DNA of 32,397 nucleotides, from contig CAMFIE010000033.1 of assembly GCA_945952315.1 (NCBI GenBank), positions 1 to 32,397 of the forward strand. The letters run 5' to 3'. Source of the DNA: an uncultured Rhizobium sp. GTDB taxonomy: Bacteria > Pseudomonadota > Alphaproteobacteria > Rhizobiales > Rhizobiaceae. The notes under the pieces are model-generated. The model saw only the letters and a list, made by a program, of their open reading frames with translations, was not told the origin of the DNA and searched no databases. How positions within the stretch are numbered: position 1 is the first letter of the stretch; every line of letters begins with the position of its first letter. Position numbers and translations under genes: made by a program. Of the stretch, positions 8,106-15,704 are shown piece after piece.

Positions 8106-8664
8106 TTTCTAAAATCCCAAAACCAGTATGAGACAATTTCGTCTTGTTGGCGTCGTTCTTGTTCGGTATCGCAAAGGACGGTCAAAAAACGCAATGCACT
8201 CATTTAGTGTCCAATATAAATGTTATTGTAAACAATATCACGTTCCAAGCAACTTTTGGTTGTTGGTCATAATTTTGTGAACGTGATGCTGTCGCATTTT
8301 TGTCTCAACGTGTGCATAGGTCATAAGAACCACATTTACTAATATTGCCTTCAATTCGAAGGTTCCGCAACAAATTATTTGAGAACTGCGTATTTTTGGT
8401 TGCCGAACACTGTCTCTGGAACAAAAAACAGGTTGTTTTCGCCCGGGTTCCGGAAAATACAACTATCAGTGGGCGTTTCCCGCCGTTGCTCGGAATTTCC
8501 TGACTATTGTCAATTGGGGTAAGCGCAGCGTGCAATTGATTCGTTGCGGATTGGTTTTGCGGTGCAAAATCCGCGCGCCTCAAGGAAAAACTTGAATTCC
8601 GGGCGCATTGATTGTATCGGCAGGGCAAGTTCCATGAATTCCATGATTTTTTGAAGGACAGGCC
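8106..8664. other. 559-bp divergent region between NYN gene and rpoZ
   Basis: An AT-rich stretch (about 8170-8420) stands out from its GC-rich surroundings. It holds a 14-bp palindrome (8224-8237) and a small hairpin CCTTC-AATTC-GAAGG (8348-8362). Further along, TTTTGC (8555-8560) faces GCAAAA (8564-8569). No gene is supported: open frames crossing it are antisense to rpoZ and have no family match. It is unusually long for a simple promoter region. Confidence 0.45.
8224..8237. promoter_or_regulatory. Palindrome TATTGT-AA-ACAATA, possible operator
   Basis: Two perfect 6-bp inverted arms separated by AA lie 119 bp upstream of the NYN gene start and 427 bp upstream of rpoZ. Such short AT-rich palindromes are typical dimeric repressor sites, but no cognate regulator can be named. 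Confidence 0.3.
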
Positions 8665-9060
8665 ATGGCCCGCGTCACCGTAGAAGACTGCATCGACAAG
8701 GTCGACAACCGTTTTGAACTCGTGCTTCTGGCAAGCCATCGCGCCCGCCTGATCTCGCAGGGCGCGCAGATCACCGTTGATCGCGACAACGACAAGAACC
8801 CGGTCGTGGCACTGCGTGAAATCGCCGATGAAACGCTGTCTCCCGACGATCTGAAGGAAGACCTGATCCACTCGCTGCAGAAGCATGTCGAAGTGGACGA
8901 GCCGGAGCATGAAGGTGCCGCCGGTTCCGGCATCATCGCCTCCGACAAGGATGAGGACGACGATCTTCCGGAAACCATCACCTTCGACCAGATGTCGGAA
9001 GAAGAGCTGCTCGCCGGTATCGAAGGCCTCGTGCCGCCGGAAAAGAGCGACGATTACTGA
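8665..9060 (+). CDS. rpoZ: RNA polymerase omega subunit
   Basis: A 131-residue omega subunit, which helps assemble RNA polymerase and forms part of a ppGpp-binding site in proteobacteria. The conserved N-terminal block is [20 protein letters not shown], and residues 22-34 ([13 protein letters not shown]) are typical. The acidic C-terminal extension (about 80-131) is usual for rhizobial omega. GAAGGA lies 6-7 bases before the ATG. It sits directly upstream of rsh, the ppGpp synthetase/hydrolase, as in most alphaproteobacteria and in the E. coli rpoZ-spoT operon. The structured spacer and terminator after it argue that the two genes are not simply co-transcribed here. Confidence 0.97.
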   Translation: MARVTVEDCIDKVDNRFELVLLASHRARLISQGAQITVDRDNDKNPVVALREIADETLSPDDLKEDLIHSLQKHVEVDEPEHEGAAGSGIIASDKDEDDDLPETITFDQMSEEELLAGIEGLVPPEKSDDY

Positions 9061-9067
9061 TTTTTAC

Positions 9068-9120
9068 CAGCAACTTGCGGCCTGAATGCCGCGTTGGCCA
9101 TCGAAAGGCCAAGGTTGCTG
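9068..9120 (+). ncRNA. Predicted three-way-junction RNA structure in the rpoZ 3' UTR
   Basis: Eight bases after the rpoZ stop, CAGCAAC (9068-9074) pairs perfectly with GTTGCTG (9114-9120). Inside this stem are two perfect hairpins: GCGGC (9077-9081) with GCCGC (9088-9092), and TTGGCC (9094-9099) with GGCCAA (9107-9112). Only four bases are left unpaired at the junction. All 18 pairs are Watson-Crick. It does not show the hammerhead core and matches no RNA family I can name. It might be a 3' UTR stabilising element, a processed small RNA or a dispersed repeat unit. Confidence 0.5.
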
Positions 9121-9186
9121 TCTGAAAGGAAGCATCACGTTCTTCAATCTTTCATGATTTGGAACGCATGGTGCAGCCAAAGCCGA

Positions 9187-9214
9187 TTGCAATGCGGTGC
9201 GCCGGTCTTATGAT
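9187..9214 (+). promoter_or_regulatory. Promoter candidate for rsh, overlapping a terminator
   Basis: TTGCAA (9187-9192) and TATGAT (9209-9214) are separated by 16 bases, a good match to the housekeeping sigma consensus. Transcription would begin near 9221, giving a leader of about 32 bases before rsh at 9253. The -10 element lies in the loop and right arm of the terminator hairpin at 9197-9228. Confidence 0.4.
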
Positions 9215-9228
9215 TGGCGCACTTTTTT
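9197..9228 (+). terminator. Intrinsic terminator between rpoZ and rsh
   Basis: GTGCGCCGGTC (9197-9207) pairs with GATTGGCGCAC (9212-9222) over 11 bp, including two G-U pairs, around the tetraloop TTAT. Six T follow. It is 136 bp after rpoZ and only 25 bp before the rsh start codon. It should end rpoZ transcripts or act as an attenuator for rsh. Confidence 0.82.
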
Positions 9229-9252
9229 ATTCGCGTAGGGGGATTTCGGGGG

Positions 9253-11475
9253 ATGATGCGGCAATACGAGCTCGTCGAGCGCGTCCAGCAATACAAGCCC
9301 GATGCGAACGAAGCTCTGCTCAACAAGGCCTATGTCTATGCCATGCAGAAGCATGGGCAGCAGAAGCGGGCGAGCGGCGATCCCTATATTTCCCACCCGC
9401 TCGAGGTGGCGGCGATCCTCACCGAAATGCATCTGGACGAATCGACCATCGCGGTCGCGCTTCTGCATGACACGATCGAGGATACATCCGCGACCCGTGC
9501 CGAGATCGATGAACTGTTTGGCGAAGATATCGGCCGCCTGGTCGAGGGGCTGACCAAGATCAAGAAGCTCGATCTTGTTTCCAAGAAGGCCAAGCAGGCG
9601 GAAAACCTGCGCAAGCTGCTGCTGGCGATCTCTGACGACGTGCGCGTGCTGCTGGTGAAGCTTGCGGACCGCCTGCACAACATGCGCACGCTTGATCACA
9701 TGTCGGCGGAAAAGCGCGCCCGTATTTCCGAAGAGACGATGGATATCTATGCGCCGCTCGCTGGCCGCATGGGCATGCAGGACATGCGCGAGGAGCTGGA
9801 GGAGCTTTCCTTCTGCCATATCAATCCCGAAGCCTTTGAAACCGTTACCAAGCGTCTGGAGGAGCTTTCCCGGCGCAATGAGGGTCTGATCAAGAAGATC
9901 GAGGACGAACTCACCGACCTGCTGGAGGCCAATGGCCTCACCGGCGCTTCGGTGAAGGGGCGGCAGAAGAAGGCCTATTCGGTTTTCCGCAAGATGCAGT
10001 CGAAGTCGCTGTCTTTCGAGCAGCTGTCGGATGTCTACGGCTTCCGCATCATCGTGGAAACGGTTCCGGCCTGCTATCAGGCGCTCGGTATCGTCCACAG
10101 CCGCTGGCGCGTGGTGCCGGGGCGGTTCAAGGACTATATCTCGACGCCGAAGCAGAACGATTACCGCTCGATCCACACCACCATCGTTGGCCCGTCGCGC
10201 CAGCGTATCGAGCTGCAGATTCGCACCCGGCGCATGCATGAAATCGCCGAATATGGCATTGCCGCCCACACGCTCTACAAGGACGGCCAGACCCCGTCGC
10301 TGAGCGATCCGGACAATCCGGGCCGCGAATCCAATGCCTATTCCTGGCTGCGCCAGACCATCGAGCAATTGTCCGTCGGCGACAGCCCGGAAGAGTTTCT
10401 CGAGCATACGAAGCTCGAACTCTTCCAGGATCAGGTCTTCTGCTTCACGCCGAAGGGCAAGCTGATCGCATTGCCGCGTGGCGCAACCACCATCGACTTT
10501 GCCTATGCGGTGCATACGAATATCGGCGATACGACCGTTGGCGCGAAGATCAACGGGCGGATCATGCCGCTCGTCACCCGGCTTGCCAATGGCGACGAGG
10601 TGGAGATCATCCGCTCCGGCGTGCAGGTGCCGCCTGCGGCCTGGGAAGAGATCGTTGTGACGGGCAAGGCGCGCGCCGCAATCCGCCGCGCCACCCGCAT
10701 GGCGATCCGCAAGCAATATGCCGGTCTCGGCAACCGCATTCTGGAGCGCACCTTCGAGCGCGCTGGCAAGATTTTTTCCCGCGATCTCATGCGTCCGGCA
10801 CTCCACCGGCTGGGTCAGAAGGATGTTGAGGATGCGATTGCCGCCGTCGGGCGCGGCGAGATTTCCTCGCTCGATGTGCTGCGCGCCGTCTATCCGGACC
10901 ATCAGGATGAGCGCGTGACGGTAAAGCCCAGCCCGGACGAGGGCTGGTTCCATATGAATTCCGCCACCGGCATGGCCTTCCGCCTGCCCGGACAGTCGAA
11001 GGGGGATGGCGGTGTTGAGGCGGGCGTTGCCCCGATCCGCGGCCTTTCCGGCGCGCTTGAAGTGCGTTTCGCGTCAAACGGTGCGGTGCCCGGCGACCGG
11101 ATCGTCGGCATCATGGACGAGAACCGCGAAGGCATCACCATTTACCCCATCCAGGCCTCCGCGCTGCAGAAATTCGATGACGAGCCCGAGCGCTGGATCG
11201 ATGTGCGCTGGGATCTCGACTGGGCGAACAAGACCCGCTTCTGCGCCCGCGTGCTGGTGAATGCGATCAACGAACCGGGAACGCTGGCCAAGGTCGCGCA
11301 GGCGATCGCCACGCAGGATGTGAACATCCGCACACTTTCGATGGTGCGTGTCGCCATCGACTTTACCGAGATGGCGATCGATCTCGAAGTCTGGGATCTG
11401 CGCCAGCTGAACCAGATGATTGCGCATCTGAAGGAGCTGGAATGCATCGCCACCATCAAGCGCGTGTTTGACTGA
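9253..11475 (+). CDS. rsh: Bifunctional (p)ppGpp synthetase/hydrolase
   Basis: A 740-residue RelA/SpoT homologue that makes and degrades (p)ppGpp, the stringent-response alarmone. The HD hydrolase domain shows His48, His72-Asp73 in LLHDTIEDT and Asp139 in KLADRLHNMR. The synthetase domain shows YGFRIIVE (262-269) and Glu320 in RIELQIRT. The RFKD motif (291-294) is the RXKD form typical of bifunctional enzymes, not the EXDD form of synthetase-only RelA. A TGS domain (about 395-455, starting FCFTPKGKL) and a C-terminal ACT domain (about 665-740) follow. The start at MMRQYELV was chosen over an upstream in-frame codon at 9214, which lies inside the terminator hairpin. It is probably the only long RSH enzyme in the organism, as is usual in Rhizobiales. 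Confidence 0.96.
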   Translation: MMRQYELVERVQQYKPDANEALLNKAYVYAMQKHGQQKRASGDPYISHPLEVAAILTEMHLDESTIAVALLHDTIEDTSATRAEIDELFGEDIGRLVEGLTKIKKLDLVSKKAKQAENLRKLLLAISDDVRVLLVKLADRLHNMRTLDHMSAEKRARISEETMDIYAPLAGRMGMQDMREELEELSFCHINPEAFETVTKRLEELSRRNEGLIKKIEDELTDLLEANGLTGASVKGRQKKAYSVFRKMQSKSLSFEQLSDVYGFRIIVETVPACYQALGIVHSRWRVVPGRFKDYISTPKQNDYRSIHTTIVGPSRQRIELQIRTRRMHEIAEYGIAAHTLYKDGQTPSLSDPDNPGRESNAYSWLRQTIEQLSVGDSPEEFLEHTKLELFQDQVFCFTPKGKLIALPRGATTIDFAYAVHTNIGDTTVGAKINGRIMPLVTRLANGDEVEIIRSGVQVPPAAWEEIVVTGKARAAIRRATRMAIRKQYAGLGNRILERTFERAGKIFSRDLMRPALHRLGQKDVEDAIAAVGRGEISSLDVLRAVYPDHQDERVTVKPSPDEGWFHMNSATGMAFRLPGQSKGDGGVEAGVAPIRGLSGALEVRFASNGAVPGDRIVGIMDENREGITIYPIQASALQKFDDEPERWIDVRWDLDWANKTRFCARVLVNAINEPGTLAKVAQAIATQDVNIRTLSMVRVAIDFTEMAIDLEVWDLRQLNQMIAHLKELECIATIKRVFD

Positions 11476-11682
11476 ACACGCGCCTGACTGCGTCATTGGC
11501 GCCTATTTCAGCATATTGCATCGCAGCAGTGCAAAAATGTTCATAAATTTGGCATTTTCGTGTCAAGTCGTGCACTGAATGCATATCAGCTGGCCGCAAT
11601 GGGCGTTGGTCCTTTTGGTCGAACGTCCATAGATATGGTTCCGGAAGTTCGATTGAAAATCAGGAACCGAAAGGAGCATATC

Positions 11683-11832
11683 ATGTTTGATTCGCTCAAG
11701 AAAATCGCCCGAAGCCTGCGTGGCCCGTCCACGGCGGAGCGCGAATATGCCTATCTTTGCCAGAGTGTGAACCACTACGATTTCGAATATCGCCAGCGTC
11801 AGGTCGACCAGGGTCTGTTCCGCCGCGGCTGA
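11683..11832 (+). CDS. DUF3563-like small protein
   Basis: A 49-residue basic protein starting MFDSLKKIARSLRGPSTAER and ending QVDQGLFRRG. The pattern AYL, a short gap, YDFEYRQRQVD resembles the DUF3563 family of small proteins of unknown function. The start is set by AAAGGAG 7-8 bases upstream; a longer frame from 11560 has no ribosome-binding site and no family support. It stands alone between rsh and the DUF2062 gene, followed by a GC-rich hairpin. Function is unknown. The amphipathic, Arg-rich character suggests an interaction partner rather than an enzyme. Confidence 0.75.
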   Translation: MFDSLKKIARSLRGPSTAEREYAYLCQSVNHYDFEYRQRQVDQGLFRRG

Positions 11833-11856
11833 TCGCGGTGACAGCAAAAAGGGCAG

Positions 11857-11878
11857 GGGCCGGTGTTCAGACCGGCCC
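11857..11878 (+). terminator. GC-rich hairpin after the DUF3563-like gene
   Basis: GGGCCGGT (11857-11864) pairs perfectly with ACCGGCCC (11871-11878), loop GTTCAG. No T run follows, so it may be a Rho-assisted or processing hairpin rather than a classic intrinsic terminator. Confidence 0.4.
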
Positions 11879-12023
11879 GGGGACGGACGAGCCGAGCCTA
11901 TTTCGTCCGGAATGATGATGTTCTTATGCAAGGAAACTATTCAGTAAACCTTGCATCAAATTTCCTCAGACGCCGTCTTTGGTCTGTCTTGTTTTGGACA
12001 AGGCGCGCGGATACATAAGGCGC

Positions 12024-12614
12024 ATGTTGTTTCGTCGCCGTGAAAAGCCCGGTTGGGTTCTGAAACTGAAAGCGCTGTTCTGGCCGCGCAAGGGCTTTAG
12101 GCGCCCGTTCCAGTATTTCGGCATGCGCATCCTGCGCCTGAATGCCACGCCGCACGCGATTGCGGCAGGCGTTGCGGCAGGCGTGATCTCGTCCTGGACC
12201 CCCTTCATGGGCTTCCATTTCATCCTGTCTTTCGCGCTTGCCTATGCGGTTGCCGGAAACATGATCGCGGCAGCGCTCGGAACAGCGTTTGGCAACCCGC
12301 TCACCTTCCCGTTCCTCTGGGGCACGAGCTGGGAAATCGGCAATTACATGCTGGGTGACGAGGGCACGCTCTCGGGCGGCGGCACGCTCGATCTCCACCA
12401 TCTCTACAACACCCTGTCTTTCAGCGAAATGTGGCGGCCGATCATCAAGCCGATGCTGCTCGGGGCCATTCCGCCGGCGCTATTCACCGGTTTTCTGGCC
12501 TATATGCTGTTTTTCTTCGGCGCGCGCACCTTCCAGGCCCGCCGCCGCGAGCGGTTGATGGCCGTTGCCCAGGCCCGCATGGCCATGCCGGGCGAGGACC
12601 TTCCGACCGTTTGA
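12024..12614 (+). CDS. DUF2062 membrane protein
   Basis: A 196-residue inner-membrane protein of the DUF2062 family, whose function is not established. A basic N-terminus (MLFRRREKPG) is followed by the family core: ATPHAIAAGVAAGVISSW, then the TPFMGFHF segment, then the GNPLTFPFLWG motif. There are about three hydrophobic segments (roughly residues 60-80, 85-105 and 155-180). The start at 12024 has ATAAGG 4 bases upstream and matches the conserved rhizobial start; an in-frame ATG/GTG at 11979 would add 15 residues. It lies upstream of acpS with an 85-bp gap. Confidence 0.82.
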   Translation: MLFRRREKPGWVLKLKALFWPRKGFRRPFQYFGMRILRLNATPHAIAAGVAAGVISSWTPFMGFHFILSFALAYAVAGNMIAAALGTAFGNPLTFPFLWGTSWEIGNYMLGDEGTLSGGGTLDLHHLYNTLSFSEMWRPIIKPMLLGAIPPALFTGFLAYMLFFFGARTFQARRRERLMAVAQARMAMPGEDLPTV

Positions 12615-12699
12615 CACGCCACGGCTTGACGCCCCGGCCTTTTCACCCGACATAGGCTGAAAGCGGCCTGACCGCGAAACGGATGTCTCGGGTATTTTC

Positions 12700-13098
12700 A
12701 TGATCATTGGCATTGGCAGCGACCTCACCGATATCCGGCGGGTGGAGCATTCGCTGGAGCGTTTCGGCGAGCGCTTCACAAACCGCTGTTTCACGGATGT
12801 GGAGCGGGCGAAATCGGACCGGCGCAAGAACCGCGCGGCTTCCTATGCGAAGCGTTTTGCCGCCAAGGAGGCCTGTGCCAAGGCGCTGGGAACCGGCATT
12901 GCGCAGGGCGTTTTCTGGCGCGACATGGGGGTGGTGAACCTGCCTTCCGGCAAGCCGACCATGCTGCTCACCGGCGGGGCAGGCGAGCGGCTGGCCGCCA
13001 TGATGCCGGAAGGCCATCGGCCCGTCATACATTTGACCATTACGGATGATTTTCCCTATGCACAGGCCTTTGTCATCATCGAGGCCTGCCCGGTTTGA
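12700..13098 (+). CDS. acpS: Holo-[acyl-carrier-protein] synthase
   Basis: A 132-residue enzyme that transfers 4'-phosphopantetheine from CoA to apo-ACP, activating fatty-acid synthesis. The N-terminal [16 protein letters not shown] contains the metal-binding Asp8 and the DI motif. [16 protein letters not shown] (about residues 52-67) contains the second family motif with its catalytic Glu. The normal AcpS length is 120-135. It heads the acpS-lepB-rnc-era-recO block. pdxJ, which sits beside acpS in many proteobacteria, is absent here. The ribosome-binding site is weak. Confidence 0.95.
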   Translation: MIIGIGSDLTDIRRVEHSLERFGERFTNRCFTDVERAKSDRRKNRAASYAKRFAAKEACAKALGTGIAQGVFWRDMGVVNLPSGKPTMLLTGGAGERLAAMMPEGHRPVIHLTITDDFPYAQAFVIIEACPV

Positions 13099-13162
13099 TG
13101 CGCTTGCCGAGCCGTGGTTAACGGAGTAGAGAGAGCGCTTCTGAGAAAAAGGAATTTGCGGC

Positions 13163-13906
13163 GTGTCCGAGCAGACTATTCAAAAGCAGAATGCCCTGTG
13201 GGAAAATGTGAAGGTGATCATCGAGGCGCTGTTGCTTGCCGTGATCATCCGCACCGTGGCATTCCAGCCTTTCACCATTCCGTCCGGCTCGATGATGCCG
13301 ACCCTGCTTGTCGGCGACTATATCTTCGTCAACAAGTTCGCCTATGGCTATTCGAAATATTCGCTGCCTTTCTCGCCGAACCTCTTCAATGGCCGCATTT
13401 TCGGCTCCGATCCGAAGCGCGGTGATGTGGTCGTGTTCCGCAAACCGTCGGAAACGGATGTGGATTACATCAAGCGCGTCGTTGGCCTGCCGGGGGACCG
13501 CGTGCAGGTGACCAACGGCGTCCTCTCCATCAATGGCGTGCCGGTGCCGAAGCAGCCGGATGGCAAGTTCACCTCCGACTACAAGCGCGATCCGGGCACC
13601 GATGTGCCGATTTTCCGCGAAACCTTCGACAATGGCCGCAGCTTCGACACGCTCGATCAGGTGCCGGATTCCGAGGGCGACAACACCCGGGAATTCATCG
13701 TGCCCGCCGGTCATTTCTTCATGATGGGCGACAACCGCGACAACTCGCGCGACAGCCGTTTCGATGTCGGTTTCGTTCCGGCGGAAAACCTGATTGGCCG
13801 CGCTTCCTTCATCACCTTCTCCATCGGCAACGACACGTCCTTTGCCGAAATCTGGAAGTGGCCGTCCAACATGCGTTGGAACCGGCTGTTCAAGGCGGTC
13901 GAATGA
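13163..13906 (+). CDS. lepB: Signal peptidase I
   Basis: A 247-residue inner-membrane protease that removes signal peptides from Sec/Tat-exported proteins. One transmembrane segment (about residues 17-36) precedes the catalytic Ser43 in PSGSMMPTL. The general base Lys104 lies in YIKRVVGLPGD, and the GDNRDNSRDSR motif is present. The start is GTG at 13163 with AAGGAA 8 bases upstream. The stop overlaps the rnc start (ATGA), which indicates translational coupling. Its neighbours are the same as in other alphaproteobacteria. Confidence 0.96.
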   Translation: MSEQTIQKQNALWENVKVIIEALLLAVIIRTVAFQPFTIPSGSMMPTLLVGDYIFVNKFAYGYSKYSLPFSPNLFNGRIFGSDPKRGDVVVFRKPSETDVDYIKRVVGLPGDRVQVTNGVLSINGVPVPKQPDGKFTSDYKRDPGTDVPIFRETFDNGRSFDTLDQVPDSEGDNTREFIVPAGHFFMMGDNRDNSRDSRFDVGFVPAENLIGRASFITFSIGNDTSFAEIWKWPSNMRWNRLFKAVE

Positions 13907-14619
13907 TGCGGCCGAAAGCCCTCGCGCCGGAGGATTTCGCCCGGCTTGAGGCCCTGATCGGCTATGCCTTTACGGATCGCGTCCGGCTCGACCGGGCGCT
14001 GACGCATGCAAGTGCGTTGCCCTCCCGCGGCGGCAATTACGAGCGCATGGAATTTCTGGGTGACCGCGTGCTCGGCCTGTGTGTCGCCGAACATCTGTTC
14101 ACGACGTTCCGCGAGGCCAAGGAAGGCGAGCTTTCCGTGCGGCTGAACCAACTGGTGAGCGCCACGACCTGCGCCGCGGTTGCGGACGAGATGGAGCTGC
14201 ATCGCTTCATCCGCACCGGCGCGGATGTGAAGAAGCTCACCGGCAAGGCAATGCTGAATGTGCGTGCCGATGTGGTGGAAAGCCTGATCGCCGCGATCTA
14301 TCTCGATGGTGGCCTTGAAGTCGCCCGCCGTTTCATCCTGAAATACTGGGAGAAGCGGGTGCAGGAGCGCGATGGCGGCCGCCGCGACGCCAAGACCGAA
14401 TTGCAGGAATGGGCGCATGCGAAATTCGCTGTGACGCCCAGCTATCGCATCGACAACCGTTCCGGTCCGGATCACGATCCGCGCTTCACGGTCACGGTGG
14501 AAATTCCCGGCATTCCGCCGGAGCAGGGCGTTGAACGCTCCAAACGCGCCGCCGAGCAGGTGGCTGCGACCCGCATGCTGGAACGCGAGGGCGTCTGGCA
14601 GAAAACGCCCTCGGAGTAA
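13903..14619 (+). CDS. rnc: Ribonuclease III
   Basis: A 238-residue double-strand-specific endoribonuclease that processes pre-rRNA and structured mRNAs and sRNAs. The RNase III signature ERMEFLGDRVLGL is at about residues 46-58, with the catalytic Glu/Asp pair. A second acidic motif occurs in VVESLIAAIYLDGG. A C-terminal dsRNA-binding domain (about 160-232) begins KTELQEWAH. The first ATG overlaps the lepB stop by four bases; a second ATG follows directly, so the start could be 13906. It is 7 bp from era. Confidence 0.96.
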   Translation: MMRPKALAPEDFARLEALIGYAFTDRVRLDRALTHASALPSRGGNYERMEFLGDRVLGLCVAEHLFTTFREAKEGELSVRLNQLVSATTCAAVADEMELHRFIRTGADVKKLTGKAMLNVRADVVESLIAAIYLDGGLEVARRFILKYWEKRVQERDGGRRDAKTELQEWAHAKFAVTPSYRIDNRSGPDHDPRFTVTVEIPGIPPEQGVERSKRAAEQVAATRMLEREGVWQKTPSE

Positions 14620-14626
14620 CGAGATC

Positions 14627-15553
14627 ATGACTGAAGAGACCAATACCGAAACCGCCGCCGCCCCCACCCATTCGGGTTTCGTGGCGCTGATCGGCGCGAC
14701 CAATGCCGGCAAGTCGACACTGGTGAACCGGCTGGTGGGCGCCAAGGTGTCGATTGTCAGCCACAAGGTGCAGACCACCCGCGCCATCGTGCGCGGCATT
14801 GCCATCCATGACAATGCGCAGGTGGTATTCATGGATACGCCCGGCATTTTCAAGCCGCGCCGCAGGCTCGACCGCGCCATGGTGACGAGTGCCTGGGGCG
14901 GCGCCAAGGATGCCGATCTGATTGCGCTTCTGGTCGATAGCGAGCGGGGCTTGCGCGGCGATACCGAAGCCATCCTCGAAGGCCTGAAGGACGTACATCA
15001 GCCGAAGCTCCTGATCCTGAACAAGATCGACCGCGTGCGCCCGGAAGACCTTCTGAAGCTGGCCGCCGATGCGAACGAGAAGATCGCCTTCGACCGCACC
15101 TTCATGATTTCGGCCACGACCGGCTCAGGCTGCGAGGATCTGATGGATTATCTCGCGAAGACCTTGCCGGAAGGGCCCTGGTATTATCCGGAAGACCAGA
15201 TTTCCGATCTGCCGATGCGGCAGCTTGCAGCGGAAATCACCCGCGAAAAGCTGTTCCTGCGCCTGCATCAGGAACTTCCCTATTCCTCCCATGTCGAGAC
15301 GGAAAAGTGGGAAGAGCGCAAGGATGGCTCGGTGCGGATCGAGCAGGTGATCTATGTCGAGCGCGACAGCCAGAAGAAGATTGCGCTCGGCAAGGGCGGC
15401 GAGGCGATCAAGGCGATCTCGACTGCCGCACGCAAGGAGCTTTCCGAAATTCTGGAGCAGCCGGTGCATCTTTTCCTGTTCGTGAAGGTTCGCGAGAACT
15501 GGGGCGATGATCCGGAGCGCTTCCGCGAAATGGGTCTGGAATTCCCGAAGTAA
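14627..15553 (+). CDS. era: GTPase Era
   Basis: A 308-residue GTPase that binds the 3' end of 16S rRNA and assists 30S maturation. The G-domain shows G1 GATNAGKST (about residues 23-31), G3 DTPG and G4 NKID. The C-terminal KH domain contains KKIALGKGGEAIKAI. The first 15 residues are Glu/Thr-rich and variable. The start at 14627 is 7 bp past the rnc stop; the frame continuing into rnc is not used. It is followed by two hairpin repeats before recO. Confidence 0.96.
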   Translation: MTEETNTETAAAPTHSGFVALIGATNAGKSTLVNRLVGAKVSIVSHKVQTTRAIVRGIAIHDNAQVVFMDTPGIFKPRRRLDRAMVTSAWGGAKDADLIALLVDSERGLRGDTEAILEGLKDVHQPKLLILNKIDRVRPEDLLKLAADANEKIAFDRTFMISATTGSGCEDLMDYLAKTLPEGPWYYPEDQISDLPMRQLAAEITREKLFLRLHQELPYSSHVETEKWEERKDGSVRIEQVIYVERDSQKKIALGKGGEAIKAISTAARKELSEILEQPVHLFLFVKVRENWGDDPERFREMGLEFPK

Positions 15554-15569
15554 ATCTCGGCTTTAAAAG

Positions 15570-15683
15570 CATTTCCAGGAAAAGTGTCGTTGCGGTTTTC
15601 CGTCCGGAAATGCGTAAAAGCAAAGAGCCATACCATTTCCAGGAAAAGTGCGGTTGCGGTTTTCTGTCCGGAAATTCGTAAAA
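15570..15683. repeat. Two copies of a 50-bp palindromic intergenic repeat
   Basis: Copies at 15570-15619 and 15634-15683 differ at only a few positions and repeat with a 64-bp period. Each begins CATTTCC and carries GGAAAA, TTTTCC and then GGAAATG or GGAAATT, so each can fold into a two-tier hairpin. In copy 1 the pairs are 15570-15576 with 15606-15612 and 15578-15583 with 15596-15601. From memory this resembles a short dispersed repeat common in Rhizobiaceae intergenic DNA. It lies between two genes that are otherwise tightly linked. Confidence 0.8.
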
Positions 15684-15704
15684 ATGATCGAGTGCGGAGT
15701 TGCC

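Noticed and set aside
8305-8910. 201-residue minus-strand frame entering the region upstream of rpoZ
   Set aside because: Mostly antisense to rpoZ and otherwise low-complexity AT-rich sequence, with no recognisable domain.
9068-9120. Hammerhead ribozyme or tRNA in the rpoZ-rsh spacer
   Set aside because: The three-way junction lacks the CTGATGA and GAAA core of a hammerhead, and it has only two inner arms and no anticodon or T-arm features.
9208-10953. 581-residue minus-strand open frame over rsh
   Set aside because: Antisense shadow of rsh with Arg/His-rich nonsense-like composition.
15570-15683. CRISPR array between era and recO
   Set aside because: Only two repeat units with a 14-bp gap and palindromic structure, no spacers of normal length and no cas genes.
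15648-15704. N-terminal extension of recO
   Set aside because: The 19 extra residues are translated from the intergenic hairpin repeat, and the family start with GGAG lies at 15705.
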